Shown here piece by piece: positions 36,617 through 44,911 of a DNA stretch of 64,000 nt. The DNA lies in contig CAZPYJ010000004.1 in the NCBI GenBank assembly GCA_964590645.1, positions 106,326 to 170,325 of the forward strand, written 5' to 3'. The notes beneath the pieces were generated by a model that saw nothing but the letters and a program-made list of their open reading frames with translations, had not been told where the DNA came from and made no database searches. The DNA comes from JAGNHN01 sp964590645. GTDB taxonomy: Bacteria; Bacteroidota; Bacteroidia; Bacteroidales; JAGNHN01. A program made the position numbers and the translations under genes. Position 1 is the first letter of the stretch. Every line of letters starts with the position of its first letter.

Positions 36617-37237
36617 TTATGCCGGGATGTACACAATCCCCTTTTCAGTAAAGAAAGTCTCTGAAAAGTGCTTATTTAAAGCCATAAAATGAGTTGTAAC
36701 ACCGATCGAAGATACTTCCTCACGGATATCTCCCCCTTTTAAATACAGAATGCCATTCTCCAGGGAATTGTTCCCTTTTTTATTAATTAATGGAAGAACC
36801 CAACCCCGGAAAACATCCAAGCGTGTTACAGCCCTGGATACTACAAAATCAAATTTACCCTGCAAATCTTCGACTCGTGTCCATTTGGTTCTTACATTTC
36901 CCAATTGCAAGTATTCCACTGCTTCACCTACCGCATTCACTTTTTTTCTGATGGAATCCACCAGGGTAAACCGGCATTCCGGAAATAGAACTGCCAGAGG
37001 AATCCCAGGAAACCCACCACCTGTCCCGACGTCCAGAACCTTTGTTCCCGGTTCGAACTGAATGATTTTAGCAATAGACAGGGAGTGAAGAATATGATGC
37101 AACTCAAGATTGTCAATATCTTTGCGCGAAATGAGATTCAGATTTTGATTTTTCTGATGGTAGAATTCCATCATTCTTTCAAATTGACTCTTCTGCTCAT
37201 CCGTTAAATTCGGAAAATATTTGCTGATGTATTGCAT
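36617..37237 (-). CDS. rsmG: 16S rRNA (guanine-527 N7)-methyltransferase
   Basis: 206 residues with RsmG features: NLNLISRKD near residue 32, the SAM loop LDVGTGGGFPGIPLA (68-82), LVDSIRKKVNAV, and the VSRAVTRLD motif with downstream LYLKGGD. It methylates G527 in the 530 loop of 16S rRNA. In many bacteria it is next to gidA or parAB, but here it lies alone between the giant adhesin and a glucosaminidase. The start at ATG 37237 is 31 bp from the divergent neighbour. Confidence 0.96.
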   Translation of the reverse strand: MQYISKYFPNLTDEQKSQFERMMEFYHQKNQNLNLISRKDIDNLELHHILHSLSIAKIIQFEPGTKVLDVGTGGGFPGIPLAVLFPECRFTLVDSIRKKVNAVGEAVEYLQLGNVRTKWTRVEDLQGKFDFVVSRAVTRLDVFRGWVLPLINKKGNNSLENGILYLKGGDIREEVSSIGVTTHFMALNKHFSETFFTEKGIVYIPA

Positions 37238-37256
37238 TGCGTATCTGTACTTATTT

Positions 37257-37264
37257 CAAATGTA
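37257..37264 (-). promoter_or_regulatory. -7 element of rsmG promoter
   Basis: The minus strand reads TACATTTG, an exact TAnnTTTG box 19 bp before the rsmG start, inside the 31-bp divergent gap. No -33 TTTG is visible. Confidence 0.45.
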
Positions 37265-37268
37265 ATAA

Positions 37269-38189
37269 ATGAAACAGGCCCTTTGTCTTCTTTTCTTTCT
37301 TCTTTCTTATGGAATGCTGTTTTCACAGACAAGAATATCCCGCGAGGCGTATATCAACACCTATGCGGATATAGCTGTGGAGGAAATGAAAGATTCCGGC
37401 ATCCCGGCCAGCATCAAGCTCGCCCAGGCCCTGCTTGAATCAGACAATGGGAACAGCCCCCTGGCCCGTAAGGCCAATAATCACTTTGGCATTAAATGTC
37501 ACAGAGGATGGGATAGGGGTACTTTTTATCAGGATGATGATCATAAAAATGAATGCTTCCGTAGTTATAAAAATGTCGAGGAATCTTATCACGACCACAG
37601 CCTCTTTCTCACTACCCGCGATAGGTACAAAAATCTGTTCACCCTCAAAATTACCGATTACAAAGGATGGGCTCACGGGCTTAAGAAGGCGGGTTATGCA
37701 ACCAACCCACGCTATCCCCATCTTCTTATAAAAATCATTGAAGACAATAAACTATACCATTTTGATCAAGGTGTTGATGTGGCTCAGCCTGCTGTTCCAA
37801 AAGAGCGCAGGAATCAAGATGAGAAATCGGATTTTCCTGATGTACGTCTGTCTCAGGGTGAAGAACCGGCTTTGATTAACGGGGTGAAGTATGTGATCGC
37901 TGATGAGGATGACAAGCTGGAGTTGATTGCCCGGCGGCATAAGCAGAATGTATGGATTCTCAGAAAGTTTAATGAAGTGGACAAAACCTGGGAACCTGCA
38001 CCTGGTGATCGGGTTTTTCTGCAACCCAAAAAACGTAAATCTCGCAGCGAAACGCATATCGTTCAAACCGGTGAAAGGCTGTGGGATATCTCGATGCAAT
38101 ACGCGGTTAAACTCAAAAGACTTGAGAAATTGAATGGATTGGACCGTCAGGATACCCTATCGGCAGGTCAGCAAATAAAACTACGTTGA
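37269..38189 (+). CDS. exported glucosaminidase (GH73, FlgJ-like) with LysM domains
   Basis: 306 residues. Signal peptide (MKQALCLLFFLLSYGMLFSQ), then a GH73 N-acetylglucosaminidase domain (about 22-165) with LAQALLESDNGNSPLA (Glu57 the likely acid), NNHFGIKC, and the YATNPRYPHLL region typical of the family. A linker leads to two LysM-like units: about 205-252 (KYVIADEDDKLELIARR) and a clear C-terminal one at about 262-305 (HIVQTGERLWDISMQY, LSAGQQIKL). It cuts peptidoglycan glycan strands in the periplasm, probably for cell separation or remodelling. The gene converges on its 3' neighbour with only 3 bp between stops. Confidence 0.93.
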   Translation: MKQALCLLFFLLSYGMLFSQTRISREAYINTYADIAVEEMKDSGIPASIKLAQALLESDNGNSPLARKANNHFGIKCHRGWDRGTFYQDDDHKNECFRSYKNVEESYHDHSLFLTTRDRYKNLFTLKITDYKGWAHGLKKAGYATNPRYPHLLIKIIEDNKLYHFDQGVDVAQPAVPKERRNQDEKSDFPDVRLSQGEEPALINGVKYVIADEDDKLELIARRHKQNVWILRKFNEVDKTWEPAPGDRVFLQPKKRKSRSETHIVQTGERLWDISMQYAVKLKRLEKLNGLDRQDTLSAGQQIKLR

Positions 38190-38192
38190 CCA

Positions 38193-40688
38193 TTACTCTT
38201 CCAAGGCTTGCAGTATCAGTTTATTCCGGTCAGCCGTAAGGATTTCCGGTTTTAAGTCCTGATCTAGGTCGATAAGCACCGGAGGAAATCTGCCATCCAA
38301 TACTTTATGCACCTGCTCACTCCCGTACTTGTACAAATAAATGCGGTCGTTCAGGCTATCTGCCAGCGCGATGAACCTTTCATTCCCGGGATTAATGACC
38401 ACCGGAGCTTGCCAGATCGCACCGTCCACGAGAGACTCAAGCAGTAATTTCCCTTGCTTATCCATCACACGAAGATACCCCTGGTCGAAGAAGATGTAAT
38501 CAAAGTCTCTGGAGGAGGAGAAGGCATCATAGAGGAAGAAATGATCTTCAGTCAATGCATTCATATTTTGCGTCTGCACCCTGCCATTGCGTTGCAGCGC
38601 CCTGATCTGCCCTTTATTATCCGTCGTAATAATCCTGGTCTCTCCATCCATTCTTTGCATAAAGAATGGACTTTGCGGGGCATTTTGAAAGGAACGCCTG
38701 ATCCTGACCCTGATGTCGCCTCGCCTGTCGGTCATAATGACCTCCCCATTCTCATCAGCGATGATGATATAATCTTTACCATACATCGCCAGGTACTGGA
38801 CAGGAACACTTACCCTGGCTTTCATTTCGGGCTTTTTCCAGCCATCCACCTCCTTGCCTCTGATATCAAAGTTCCGGATCAATCCGTCTTGCCCGGCAAT
38901 CAGAATGCGGTAGTCTTTTCTTCCATCATAATCCAGGGCAACAAGGGGATTTGATGCTGCCACCGGAAGGCTTACAGGAAAGCCTTCCACATCCTTTCCC
39001 AGCACATCCACAAGATACATTTTGGATGCGGTATTGAAGAGATACTGGAACTTGCTGTTCCTGTAGGCATCTACCACCTGAATATCTCCCATCAGTCTGT
39101 CATCCATCTGATAGTCCCAAAGAATCTCCCCCTGTGGACTGAAGAGGGTAAGTGTATTTCTATCATCGGCCACCAGCACATTGTAGCGCTTATTCCTGTG
39201 ATCCCAGACCGGGAATGGCCTGTGGGTGATCATTCCTGCGAGGCTTTGTCTTTGCACGGGTCTTTTTGCTCCGTTTGCTTGCGCGCGGGTCAGCACCATC
39301 GTTATGAGGCGATGCTTTTCGGATACTTCTGCCCAGGCCAGTTGATGGGATGAAGCTTTTTCATCCTGCTGATCTTCTCCACTTCCTGGTAGAATGCTGA
39401 AGCCCCATTGGATCGCGGAATCGGGGAGCATATCTGCCATTCCGGACCTGGCGGGATTAGAGGCGAAAATTCGTCCTGCCTGAACATTTGCAGCCATCTT
39501 GCGGATGCTTTCCTCATTTCTGGAAAGCAGGAGGGTTTTTCCGGCAGCGATCACTTGCCATTTCAGGCTGTCGCCCTCATTACGGTCGGGCATTATGCTG
39601 TCCATTTTTTGACGAAATACGCTTGTGAGCACCGGATCCAGCTCCAGATTCTTCCGAAATCCGGAAACGAAGGTGCGGGATGTACTGTCGAGGGGATAAA
39701 GCTGGATAAGCGGGGTGGTGTGCTGTAGTTGCAGGACGGAAAAGCGCAGCAGATGTTCTTCTGTCAGGCTGTCTTCCTCTTTGTGTTTCGTCCAGTCCAT
39801 TTCCAGGTACCCAAGGCTGGCATAAGCCAGGATTCCTTCCGGTACCTCCCCGGGCCAGGCCATCGCAGCGAAAGCTGTTTTTCCCTTTGCAGATACATTA
39901 CGTAATGCCTGTGGATAACCCGAGAGATAAATTTCATTGCGCTTGAAAAGGACATCCAGCACCAGCTTCTCCTTCTCCATTTCCCCTGCGGATTCAATCT
40001 GTGGCATCCTGCCTGAATGCTGCAGGAAAGACTCCAGAAGGGATGCGTTAACAAATAGACTGACGGCGGCCTTTCGCTTTGTGTCTTTCCATTGATTTTG
40101 CTGTTCATTGGCGTAAGTGCGCCGCAGGGCTGTCTTCAGTACTCCTATTCCTTCCCGGCTTCCCGACATCGCCCAAAGATTTCGTTCGAGCCTGGCAAAG
40201 AGGGTGCTTTGTTCATCAAGTTTGACCATCAGGCCTCCATCTGCCTCTTCTGTTACCCGGGCACCCGCCTCAGCCAGGATATCTGACCAGGCTTTTCTTT
40301 TCCGGGCATCGCTGGCATCCGAAAGCAAACCCACTTCCCATCCTTGCTCTCCGGGGAACAGAACCAGGAGAATTTCCTGTTGCCGCAGGATTTCATATTG
40401 TTCAGGTGAATGCCGATAGACAGAATCTAATTTCAAGAGCCAACTCACAGGAAGATGCAATGCCGGATAATCTGCCGTCTCTTCAAAAATCCGGGAGGTG
40501 CCAATTTCAGCCTTACCAAAAAATGCGGGTCCATTGATACGGATCACGGCCTGAGTATTGTCAGGCAGGTGCTGCCACGGATTTCCCGGCTGACGAATAA
40601 CAGCATAGAAAGTGAGCCAGCCGATGGCAATACTCAGCAAGAGCAGGAATGACATTCCCAGCCAGATACTTCTTTTGTCAGAACCCAT
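38193..40688 (-). CDS. membrane-anchored DUF3352-like plus beta-propeller protein
   Basis: 831 residues with one N-terminal membrane helix (about 9-30, WLGMSFLLLLSIAIGWLTF). A region of about 35-470 resembles the DUF3352-type proteins of Bacteroidota (LPDNTQAVIRINGPAFF...). A C-terminal beta-propeller (about 500-830) has repeated blades such as LTLFSPQGEILWDYQMDD, IAGQDGLIRNFDIRGKEVDGW and VIMTDRRGDIRVRI in parts. It is probably anchored in the inner membrane facing the periplasm. No catalytic motif is visible. Propeller blades of this kind occur in BamB-like scaffolds and outer-membrane assembly factors, but a specific role cannot be assigned. Confidence 0.8.
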   Translation of the reverse strand: MGSDKRSIWLGMSFLLLLSIAIGWLTFYAVIRQPGNPWQHLPDNTQAVIRINGPAFFGKAEIGTSRIFEETADYPALHLPVSWLLKLDSVYRHSPEQYEILRQQEILLVLFPGEQGWEVGLLSDASDARKRKAWSDILAEAGARVTEEADGGLMVKLDEQSTLFARLERNLWAMSGSREGIGVLKTALRRTYANEQQNQWKDTKRKAAVSLFVNASLLESFLQHSGRMPQIESAGEMEKEKLVLDVLFKRNEIYLSGYPQALRNVSAKGKTAFAAMAWPGEVPEGILAYASLGYLEMDWTKHKEEDSLTEEHLLRFSVLQLQHTTPLIQLYPLDSTSRTFVSGFRKNLELDPVLTSVFRQKMDSIMPDRNEGDSLKWQVIAAGKTLLLSRNEESIRKMAANVQAGRIFASNPARSGMADMLPDSAIQWGFSILPGSGEDQQDEKASSHQLAWAEVSEKHRLITMVLTRAQANGAKRPVQRQSLAGMITHRPFPVWDHRNKRYNVLVADDRNTLTLFSPQGEILWDYQMDDRLMGDIQVVDAYRNSKFQYLFNTASKMYLVDVLGKDVEGFPVSLPVAASNPLVALDYDGRKDYRILIAGQDGLIRNFDIRGKEVDGWKKPEMKARVSVPVQYLAMYGKDYIIIADENGEVIMTDRRGDIRVRIRRSFQNAPQSPFFMQRMDGETRIITTDNKGQIRALQRNGRVQTQNMNALTEDHFFLYDAFSSSRDFDYIFFDQGYLRVMDKQGKLLLESLVDGAIWQAPVVINPGNERFIALADSLNDRIYLYKYGSEQVHKVLDGRFPPVLIDLDQDLKPEILTADRNKLILQALEE

Positions 40689-40716
40689 TGTTTTTTCTGC
40701 TCAGGAAGGCAATGCT

Positions 40717-40724
40717 CAAAGGTA
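40717..40724 (-). promoter_or_regulatory. -7 element for the propeller protein gene
   Basis: The minus strand reads TACCTTTG (exact TAnnTTTG), 28 bp upstream of the ATG at 40688, in the 104-bp gap after rnhB. Confidence 0.45.
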
Positions 40725-40792
40725 AAGGATGCCGCTTCATTCTGCCGTTTTTTGCATTCTAATTTCTAACATTACTCTGTTAATTCCTTGGA

Positions 40793-41398
40793 TCAGAAAG
40801 GAAAACGCAACTGCTTCCTCACCACAAAACTCTTTCTGTGTAAAGGACTTGCACCCTGTATCTCCAGGGCGGCAATATGCCTGGCTGTGGGATATCCCTT
40901 ATTGTGTTCCCAGTCGTAGCCCGGATAAAGCTTGTGTGCTTCCTTCATCCAATCATCCCGGTATGTTTTGGCAAGGATGGAAGCTGCGGCGATGCAGCTA
41001 TAGGTGGCATCCCCCCGGATGACGAGTTGGTGGGGGATGCCTGGATAGGGATGAAAGCGGTTCCCATCCACCAGCAGCAAGGCTGGGCTTACCTCCAGCT
41101 GCGCAACCGCCAGGTGCATCGCACGGATACTGGCCTGGAGGATATTGATTTCATCGATAAGAGAGGCATCCACAGAAGCCACCGCCCAGGCCTGTGCCCT
41201 GTTTTCTATTTCTGCCCGCAGCGCCAGGCGACGGCTTTCACTCAGCTTCTTTGAATCATTCAGGCCCCTGGGAATATCGTTGGAATGAAGAATCACTGCG
41301 GCGGCAAAAACCGGGCCTGCCAGACAGCCCCTTCCGGCTTCATCCAGCCCGCAAACTGCTTTCCCTTGATAATCAAAATGCTGCATATGCAGTGTCAT
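40793..41398 (-). CDS. rnhB: ribonuclease HII
   Basis: 201 residues with the RNase HII active site: Asp19-Glu20 in GLDEAGRGCLAGPV, Asp111 (LLVDGNR) and Asp130 (IRGDATYSCIAAASILAK). It removes RNA from RNA/DNA hybrids, including single ribonucleotides. The start overlaps the end of the upstream DUF6427 gene: ATG 41398 gives a 26-bp overlap, ATG 41386 (MQHFDYQG) 14 bp; either is possible. It is the last gene of the minus-strand operon starting with the glycosyltransferase. The C-terminus (SFVVRKQLRFPF) includes the usual substrate-binding tail. Confidence 0.95.
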   Translation of the reverse strand: MTLHMQHFDYQGKAVCGLDEAGRGCLAGPVFAAAVILHSNDIPRGLNDSKKLSESRRLALRAEIENRAQAWAVASVDASLIDEINILQASIRAMHLAVAQLEVSPALLLVDGNRFHPYPGIPHQLVIRGDATYSCIAAASILAKTYRDDWMKEAHKLYPGYDWEHNKGYPTARHIAALEIQGASPLHRKSFVVRKQLRFPF

Positions 41399-42383
41399 TC
41401 AAAAGGAACATCAAAAGCAGAGAGAGGAGGTACAGGTATAAGATCAAGTTATGCATCCATTTGCGCCGGTAACTCCGATCGATGAAAAAATAGGTCAAAT
41501 AGAATGAAAAGGGGACGAAGATCAGGATGCTGTGATACAGGAGTGAGGATCCGCTGAAAAAGAGCCCTGCCTGGCTGAGCAATAGAAACCAAAGCAAAAC
41601 CAACTGCCTTTTCCTGAAGCTGATCACTCTTTCCCCTGAATGATAAAGAATACTTCCGAGCATTCGCAGAAGCAGCATTGCCGTAAAAGACCAGAAAATC
41701 ACCAAAGGCCAGCCCCAGTTTTCCACCGCAGGGAGTGAGGGAATGATGATAATATTGGCAAAAGTTTCGAGTGGCAAGGTGCCATAGAAGAACCACGACA
41801 GCACGGAGAGGTAGAGCACAGGGGTGAATAAACCGGCCAGGGCTGCCATCCATTGGCGCCAGTCGAAAACGCGGTACACCATAAGCGTAATGAAGGGAAG
41901 CAGGGCAAAGGGCAATGCCGGCAGGTGAAAGAGGATAGCCAGGCTGATCAGGAGGCTGCCGGAAAAGAGCTCTTTGGTTTGGTCATATTTGTCAAAACCC
42001 CTCAGCAGGTAATGTAATCCACCGCTGAGCAGCAGCAAGGCCGGCAATCCGGGGTGAAAGAGCTGCAATGCCGGGCTGTAGGATGCCAGCAGTGGCAGGA
42101 AGAGAGCAGGGAAGAAGGTTTGCCGGCTGATCATCTGCACGCTGGCCAGGCTGAAAGTGAGCAGAAAACCACTGGCCAGGAGGAAAAAAATGGAAAGCAG
42201 CGTAGCCGGGATGCCGCCCCAAAACAATTGGAAAGCAGCCAGAGGGCCACAAAAAAGGCTGTATGCCCCATCGCAGTTAAGGTCGGCCTCGGATCTCCAG
42301 GCCGGGATCCACCACAAGAGCAGCAGCAGGATCACCAGGATGAGCTGCAATGGGGAGGCTTTCTTGTAGATTTTCAGCAGCAT
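41373..42383 (-). CDS. DUF6427-like polytopic membrane protein
   Basis: 336 residues, very hydrophobic, with about nine to ten predicted membrane helices; it fits the DUF6427 family of Bacteroidota, sometimes mislabelled as beta-carotene monooxygenase. The N-terminal LLKIYKKASPLQLILVILLLLLWW segment (in parts) and the LFGGxxPxxL-like second loop are typical. It has no charged catalytic motif. It lies 9 bp after purD and overlaps rnhB, so it is co-transcribed. In this phylum such genes often sit beside purD; the functional link is unknown. Several helices resemble the GT-C/ArnT-like fold in layout, which is inference only. Confidence 0.75.
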   Translation of the reverse strand: MLLKIYKKASPLQLILVILLLLLWWIPAWRSEADLNCDGAYSLFCGPLAAFQLFWGGIPATLLSIFFLLASGFLLTFSLASVQMISRQTFFPALFLPLLASYSPALQLFHPGLPALLLLSGGLHYLLRGFDKYDQTKELFSGSLLISLAILFHLPALPFALLPFITLMVYRVFDWRQWMAALAGLFTPVLYLSVLSWFFYGTLPLETFANIIIIPSLPAVENWGWPLVIFWSFTAMLLLRMLGSILYHSGERVISFRKRQLVLLWFLLLSQAGLFFSGSSLLYHSILIFVPFSFYLTYFFIDRSYRRKWMHNLILYLYLLSLLLMFLLNDTAYAAF

Positions 42384-42392
42384 ACCTTAACG

Positions 42393-43670
42393 TTATCTGA
42401 GGTCTTTCCCGATATCACGGCGAAAATAGCGCTGATCGAAGTGTACCTGACAGCTTGCCTCATATACGGCTGAAAGGGCATCATCCAGGTGTGGTCCCAT
42501 TGCCGTGAGCGATAAAACCCTTCCTCCCGAACTTCGGATCTTCTTCTCTTCATCCAGGCGTGTACCGGCGTGGAAGACCAACACATCCCCGGTTTCACGA
42601 AGACCGGTCACCAGCTTGTCTTTTTCATACGCCTCAGGGTAGCCCCCGGATGCCAGGATGACACTGCAGCAATAATCCGGGGAGATACGGAGCGACTGAT
42701 GGCCCAACTCACCCCTGGCCGCAGCCGCCAGCAGCGGAAGCAGGTCGCTCTCAATGCGGGGAATGACAGACTGGGTTTCGGGATCGCCCATCCTGACATT
42801 GTATTCAATCACAAAGGGATCTCCACCCACATTCATCAATCCGAAGAAAATGAAACCCTTGTAGGGGATGCTTTCCTGCTGCAATCCCGCCAGGGTAGGC
42901 TTGATGATCCGCGATTCCACCTTCCCAAGAAATGACTTGTCGGCAAATGGCACCGGCGATACCGATCCCATTCCCCCGGTGTTCTGACCCGTATCTCCTT
43001 CCCCGATGCGCTTATAGTCTTTGGCCTCAGGCAGCAGGAGGTAGTCCTTGCCATCGGTGAGCACAAATACACTGAGCTCAATGCCCTGCAAGAATTCTTC
43101 GATGACCACCGTATTGGAGGCATCGCCAAACATTGCATCCTGCAGCATCGCGCGCAGGGTTTCCTGTGCCTCTTCCAGGTCAGAGGTGATGATCACCCCT
43201 TTTCCGGCTGCCAGTCCATCGGCTTTCAGGACATAGGGGCCTTTGTTCTGCGCCAGCCAGGCCAGTCCTTCCGGCAGTTGCGCCCGCGTGAAGGAGCGGG
43301 AGGCAGCGCAGGGAATGCCGTGTGTGTGCATAAATGCCTTGGCGAAATCCTTACTGCTTTCCAGCCTTGCACCGGCCTTACCGGGTCCGATGATCATCAG
43401 GGATTCCAGGCCGGGCCTGCTTTCCAGGTCATCACGCAGTCCATCGGCCAGGGGCTGTTCCGGTCCGACCACCAGGAGGTCAATCTGCCTCTCCAGAATG
43501 AAAGCAGCCAGGGCATTGAAGTCATCAACAGCAAGGGAGATGTTTTCTCCTTCCATAGCCGTACCGGCATTTCCGGGGGCGATATACAGTTTTTCCAGCA
43601 GTGGACTTCTGGCTATTTTCCAGGCCAGGGCGTGTTCTCTCCCTCCCGATCCAATAAGCAATACCTTCAT
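42393..43670 (-). CDS. purD: phosphoribosylamine--glycine ligase (GAR synthetase)
   Basis: 425 residues catalysing PRA + glycine + ATP to GAR (purine step 2). Motifs: MKVLLIGSGGREHA (residues 1-14), PGNAGT (32-37), VGPEQPLADGL, ATP-grasp segments KADGLAAGKGV and EEFLQGIELSVF, and EYNVRMGDPETQ near the metal site. The open frame continues 25 codons upstream, but ATG 43670 matches the family start. It lies 13 bp after the GT4 gene stop and 9 bp before the DUF6427 gene, so it is embedded in an operon with no other purine gene. Confidence 0.97.
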   Translation of the reverse strand: MKVLLIGSGGREHALAWKIARSPLLEKLYIAPGNAGTAMEGENISLAVDDFNALAAFILERQIDLLVVGPEQPLADGLRDDLESRPGLESLMIIGPGKAGARLESSKDFAKAFMHTHGIPCAASRSFTRAQLPEGLAWLAQNKGPYVLKADGLAAGKGVIITSDLEEAQETLRAMLQDAMFGDASNTVVIEEFLQGIELSVFVLTDGKDYLLLPEAKDYKRIGEGDTGQNTGGMGSVSPVPFADKSFLGKVESRIIKPTLAGLQQESIPYKGFIFFGLMNVGGDPFVIEYNVRMGDPETQSVIPRIESDLLPLLAAAARGELGHQSLRISPDYCCSVILASGGYPEAYEKDKLVTGLRETGDVLVFHAGTRLDEEKKIRSSGGRVLSLTAMGPHLDDALSAVYEASCQVHFDQRYFRRDIGKDLR

Positions 43671-43683
43671 ATTTAATAAATTT

Positions 43684-44817
43684 TCAATGCGCTGTATTTG
43701 ATGCTGTTTTTTCAATGGCTGCCCATAGCCGTGCTGCCGTATCATCCCAGGAGAATTTATTCGCCTGAATCAGGCCTTTCTCCACCAGTCTGGCTTGCAG
43801 AGTCCGGTCTTCCAAAAGTGCTTCCATCGCCTTTTGAATGCTGTGCACATCAAAAGGATCCACCAGCAGGGCTGCCTCCCCGGCCACTTCCGGCATTGAG
43901 GTGGTGTTGCTGGTAATCACGGGGACGCCACTGCGGAAGGCTTCCAGAATCGGTATTCCAAATCCCTCAAAATAAGAAACATAGGTGAGGGCCGTGGCTG
44001 CACCCAGGGTGTGCTTCAGCGCCTCCCGGCTGAGTCGTCCCGTAAATACGACATCCTCCTTAAAGCGCATCTCACGCCAGGTTTTCTCCAGGGCCTCATT
44101 CCACCATTTTTTTTGTCCGCAAACCACCAAAGCGGCCTCCTTGCCTGAAGTCCGCAGACGGTCGAAAGCCTGGAAGAGCCGGGCCAGGTTTTTGCGGGGG
44201 ATCTGGGATCCGACAAAAACAAAGTAGGGGAGGCCTTTGGAATGCTTTTCCCTTTGTTCTCGTATCTGCTTTGGATTTAGTGGGGTGAAGTGTTCCCCGG
44301 CTCCATTGTACACTACATCGATTTTATCCGCCGGGATGCCGTATTGTTTTTGGATGTCTTCTTTGGAGAAGGCGGAAACGGTGGCAATGCGTGTGGCCTG
44401 GCGAGCGTAGCGAGGGAAGAAATGACGGTAGAACTGGCGTTCCAGGGAGGGAATGTCTTCCGGATAATGCTCGAAATTCAGGTCGTGGATAATACTCAGG
44501 CTGGGAATACCAAGCCTGGGAGGCAGGTAGCCGTCGGGGGAGATGAACAGGTCGGCGCGGATCTTTTTGAGAACCCCGGGCAGCACCAGGTCGAACCAGA
44601 TATAATAGAGAACAGGATGGCGTGCCTGGGGCGGAATGTGCATTGGGGTGACATTGTCCCCGAAGCGGAAAGTTTCACTCCAGGGCCGGTCGAACAGAAA
44701 AAAGAACTGGTGCTCGGGATGGGCGCGGGTGATGCGCTTCAGGGTTTCATACGTAAACCAACCTATGCCTTCCAGTTTTCCCGGAAGCAACAAGCGGGTA
44801 TTGACTGCTATCCTCAC
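43684..44817 (-). CDS. GT4 family glycosyltransferase
   Basis: 377 residues with two Rossmann halves of the GT-B fold. N-terminal RIAVNTRLLLPGKLEGIGWF; C-terminal FVFVGSQIPRKNLARLF (donor loop) and EGFGIPILEAFRSGVPVI with SMPEVAG, the E-x7-E retaining-GT signature of family GT4. It probably transfers a hexose to a surface glycan intermediate at the cytosolic face. The frame opens with TTG at 44838, but GTG 44817 is preferred because it starts at MRIAVNTRLL as in relatives and has AAGGA five nt upstream. It heads the operon with purD, DUF6427 and rnhB, and faces the flippase gene divergently. Confidence 0.92.
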   Translation of the reverse strand: MRIAVNTRLLLPGKLEGIGWFTYETLKRITRAHPEHQFFFLFDRPWSETFRFGDNVTPMHIPPQARHPVLYYIWFDLVLPGVLKKIRADLFISPDGYLPPRLGIPSLSIIHDLNFEHYPEDIPSLERQFYRHFFPRYARQATRIATVSAFSKEDIQKQYGIPADKIDVVYNGAGEHFTPLNPKQIREQREKHSKGLPYFVFVGSQIPRKNLARLFQAFDRLRTSGKEAALVVCGQKKWWNEALEKTWREMRFKEDVVFTGRLSREALKHTLGAATALTYVSYFEGFGIPILEAFRSGVPVITSNTTSMPEVAGEAALLVDPFDVHSIQKAMEALLEDRTLQARLVEKGLIQANKFSWDDTAARLWAAIEKTASNTAH

Positions 44818-44854
44818 CTGGGTTCCTTTGATGGGCAAGCTATGAATAATCTCC

Positions 44855-44862
44855 TAACTTTG
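44855..44862 (+). promoter_or_regulatory. -7 element of flippase promoter
   Basis: TAACTTTG exactly matches TAnnTTTG, 49 bp before the flippase ATG. A TTTG at 44827-44830 is 24 nt upstream, longer than usual. Confidence 0.45.
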
Positions 44863-44911
44863 GCAAATATCTTAAAAAATGCCGTGCCCCGGGGGCAAAG
44901 CGTCCTGAAGT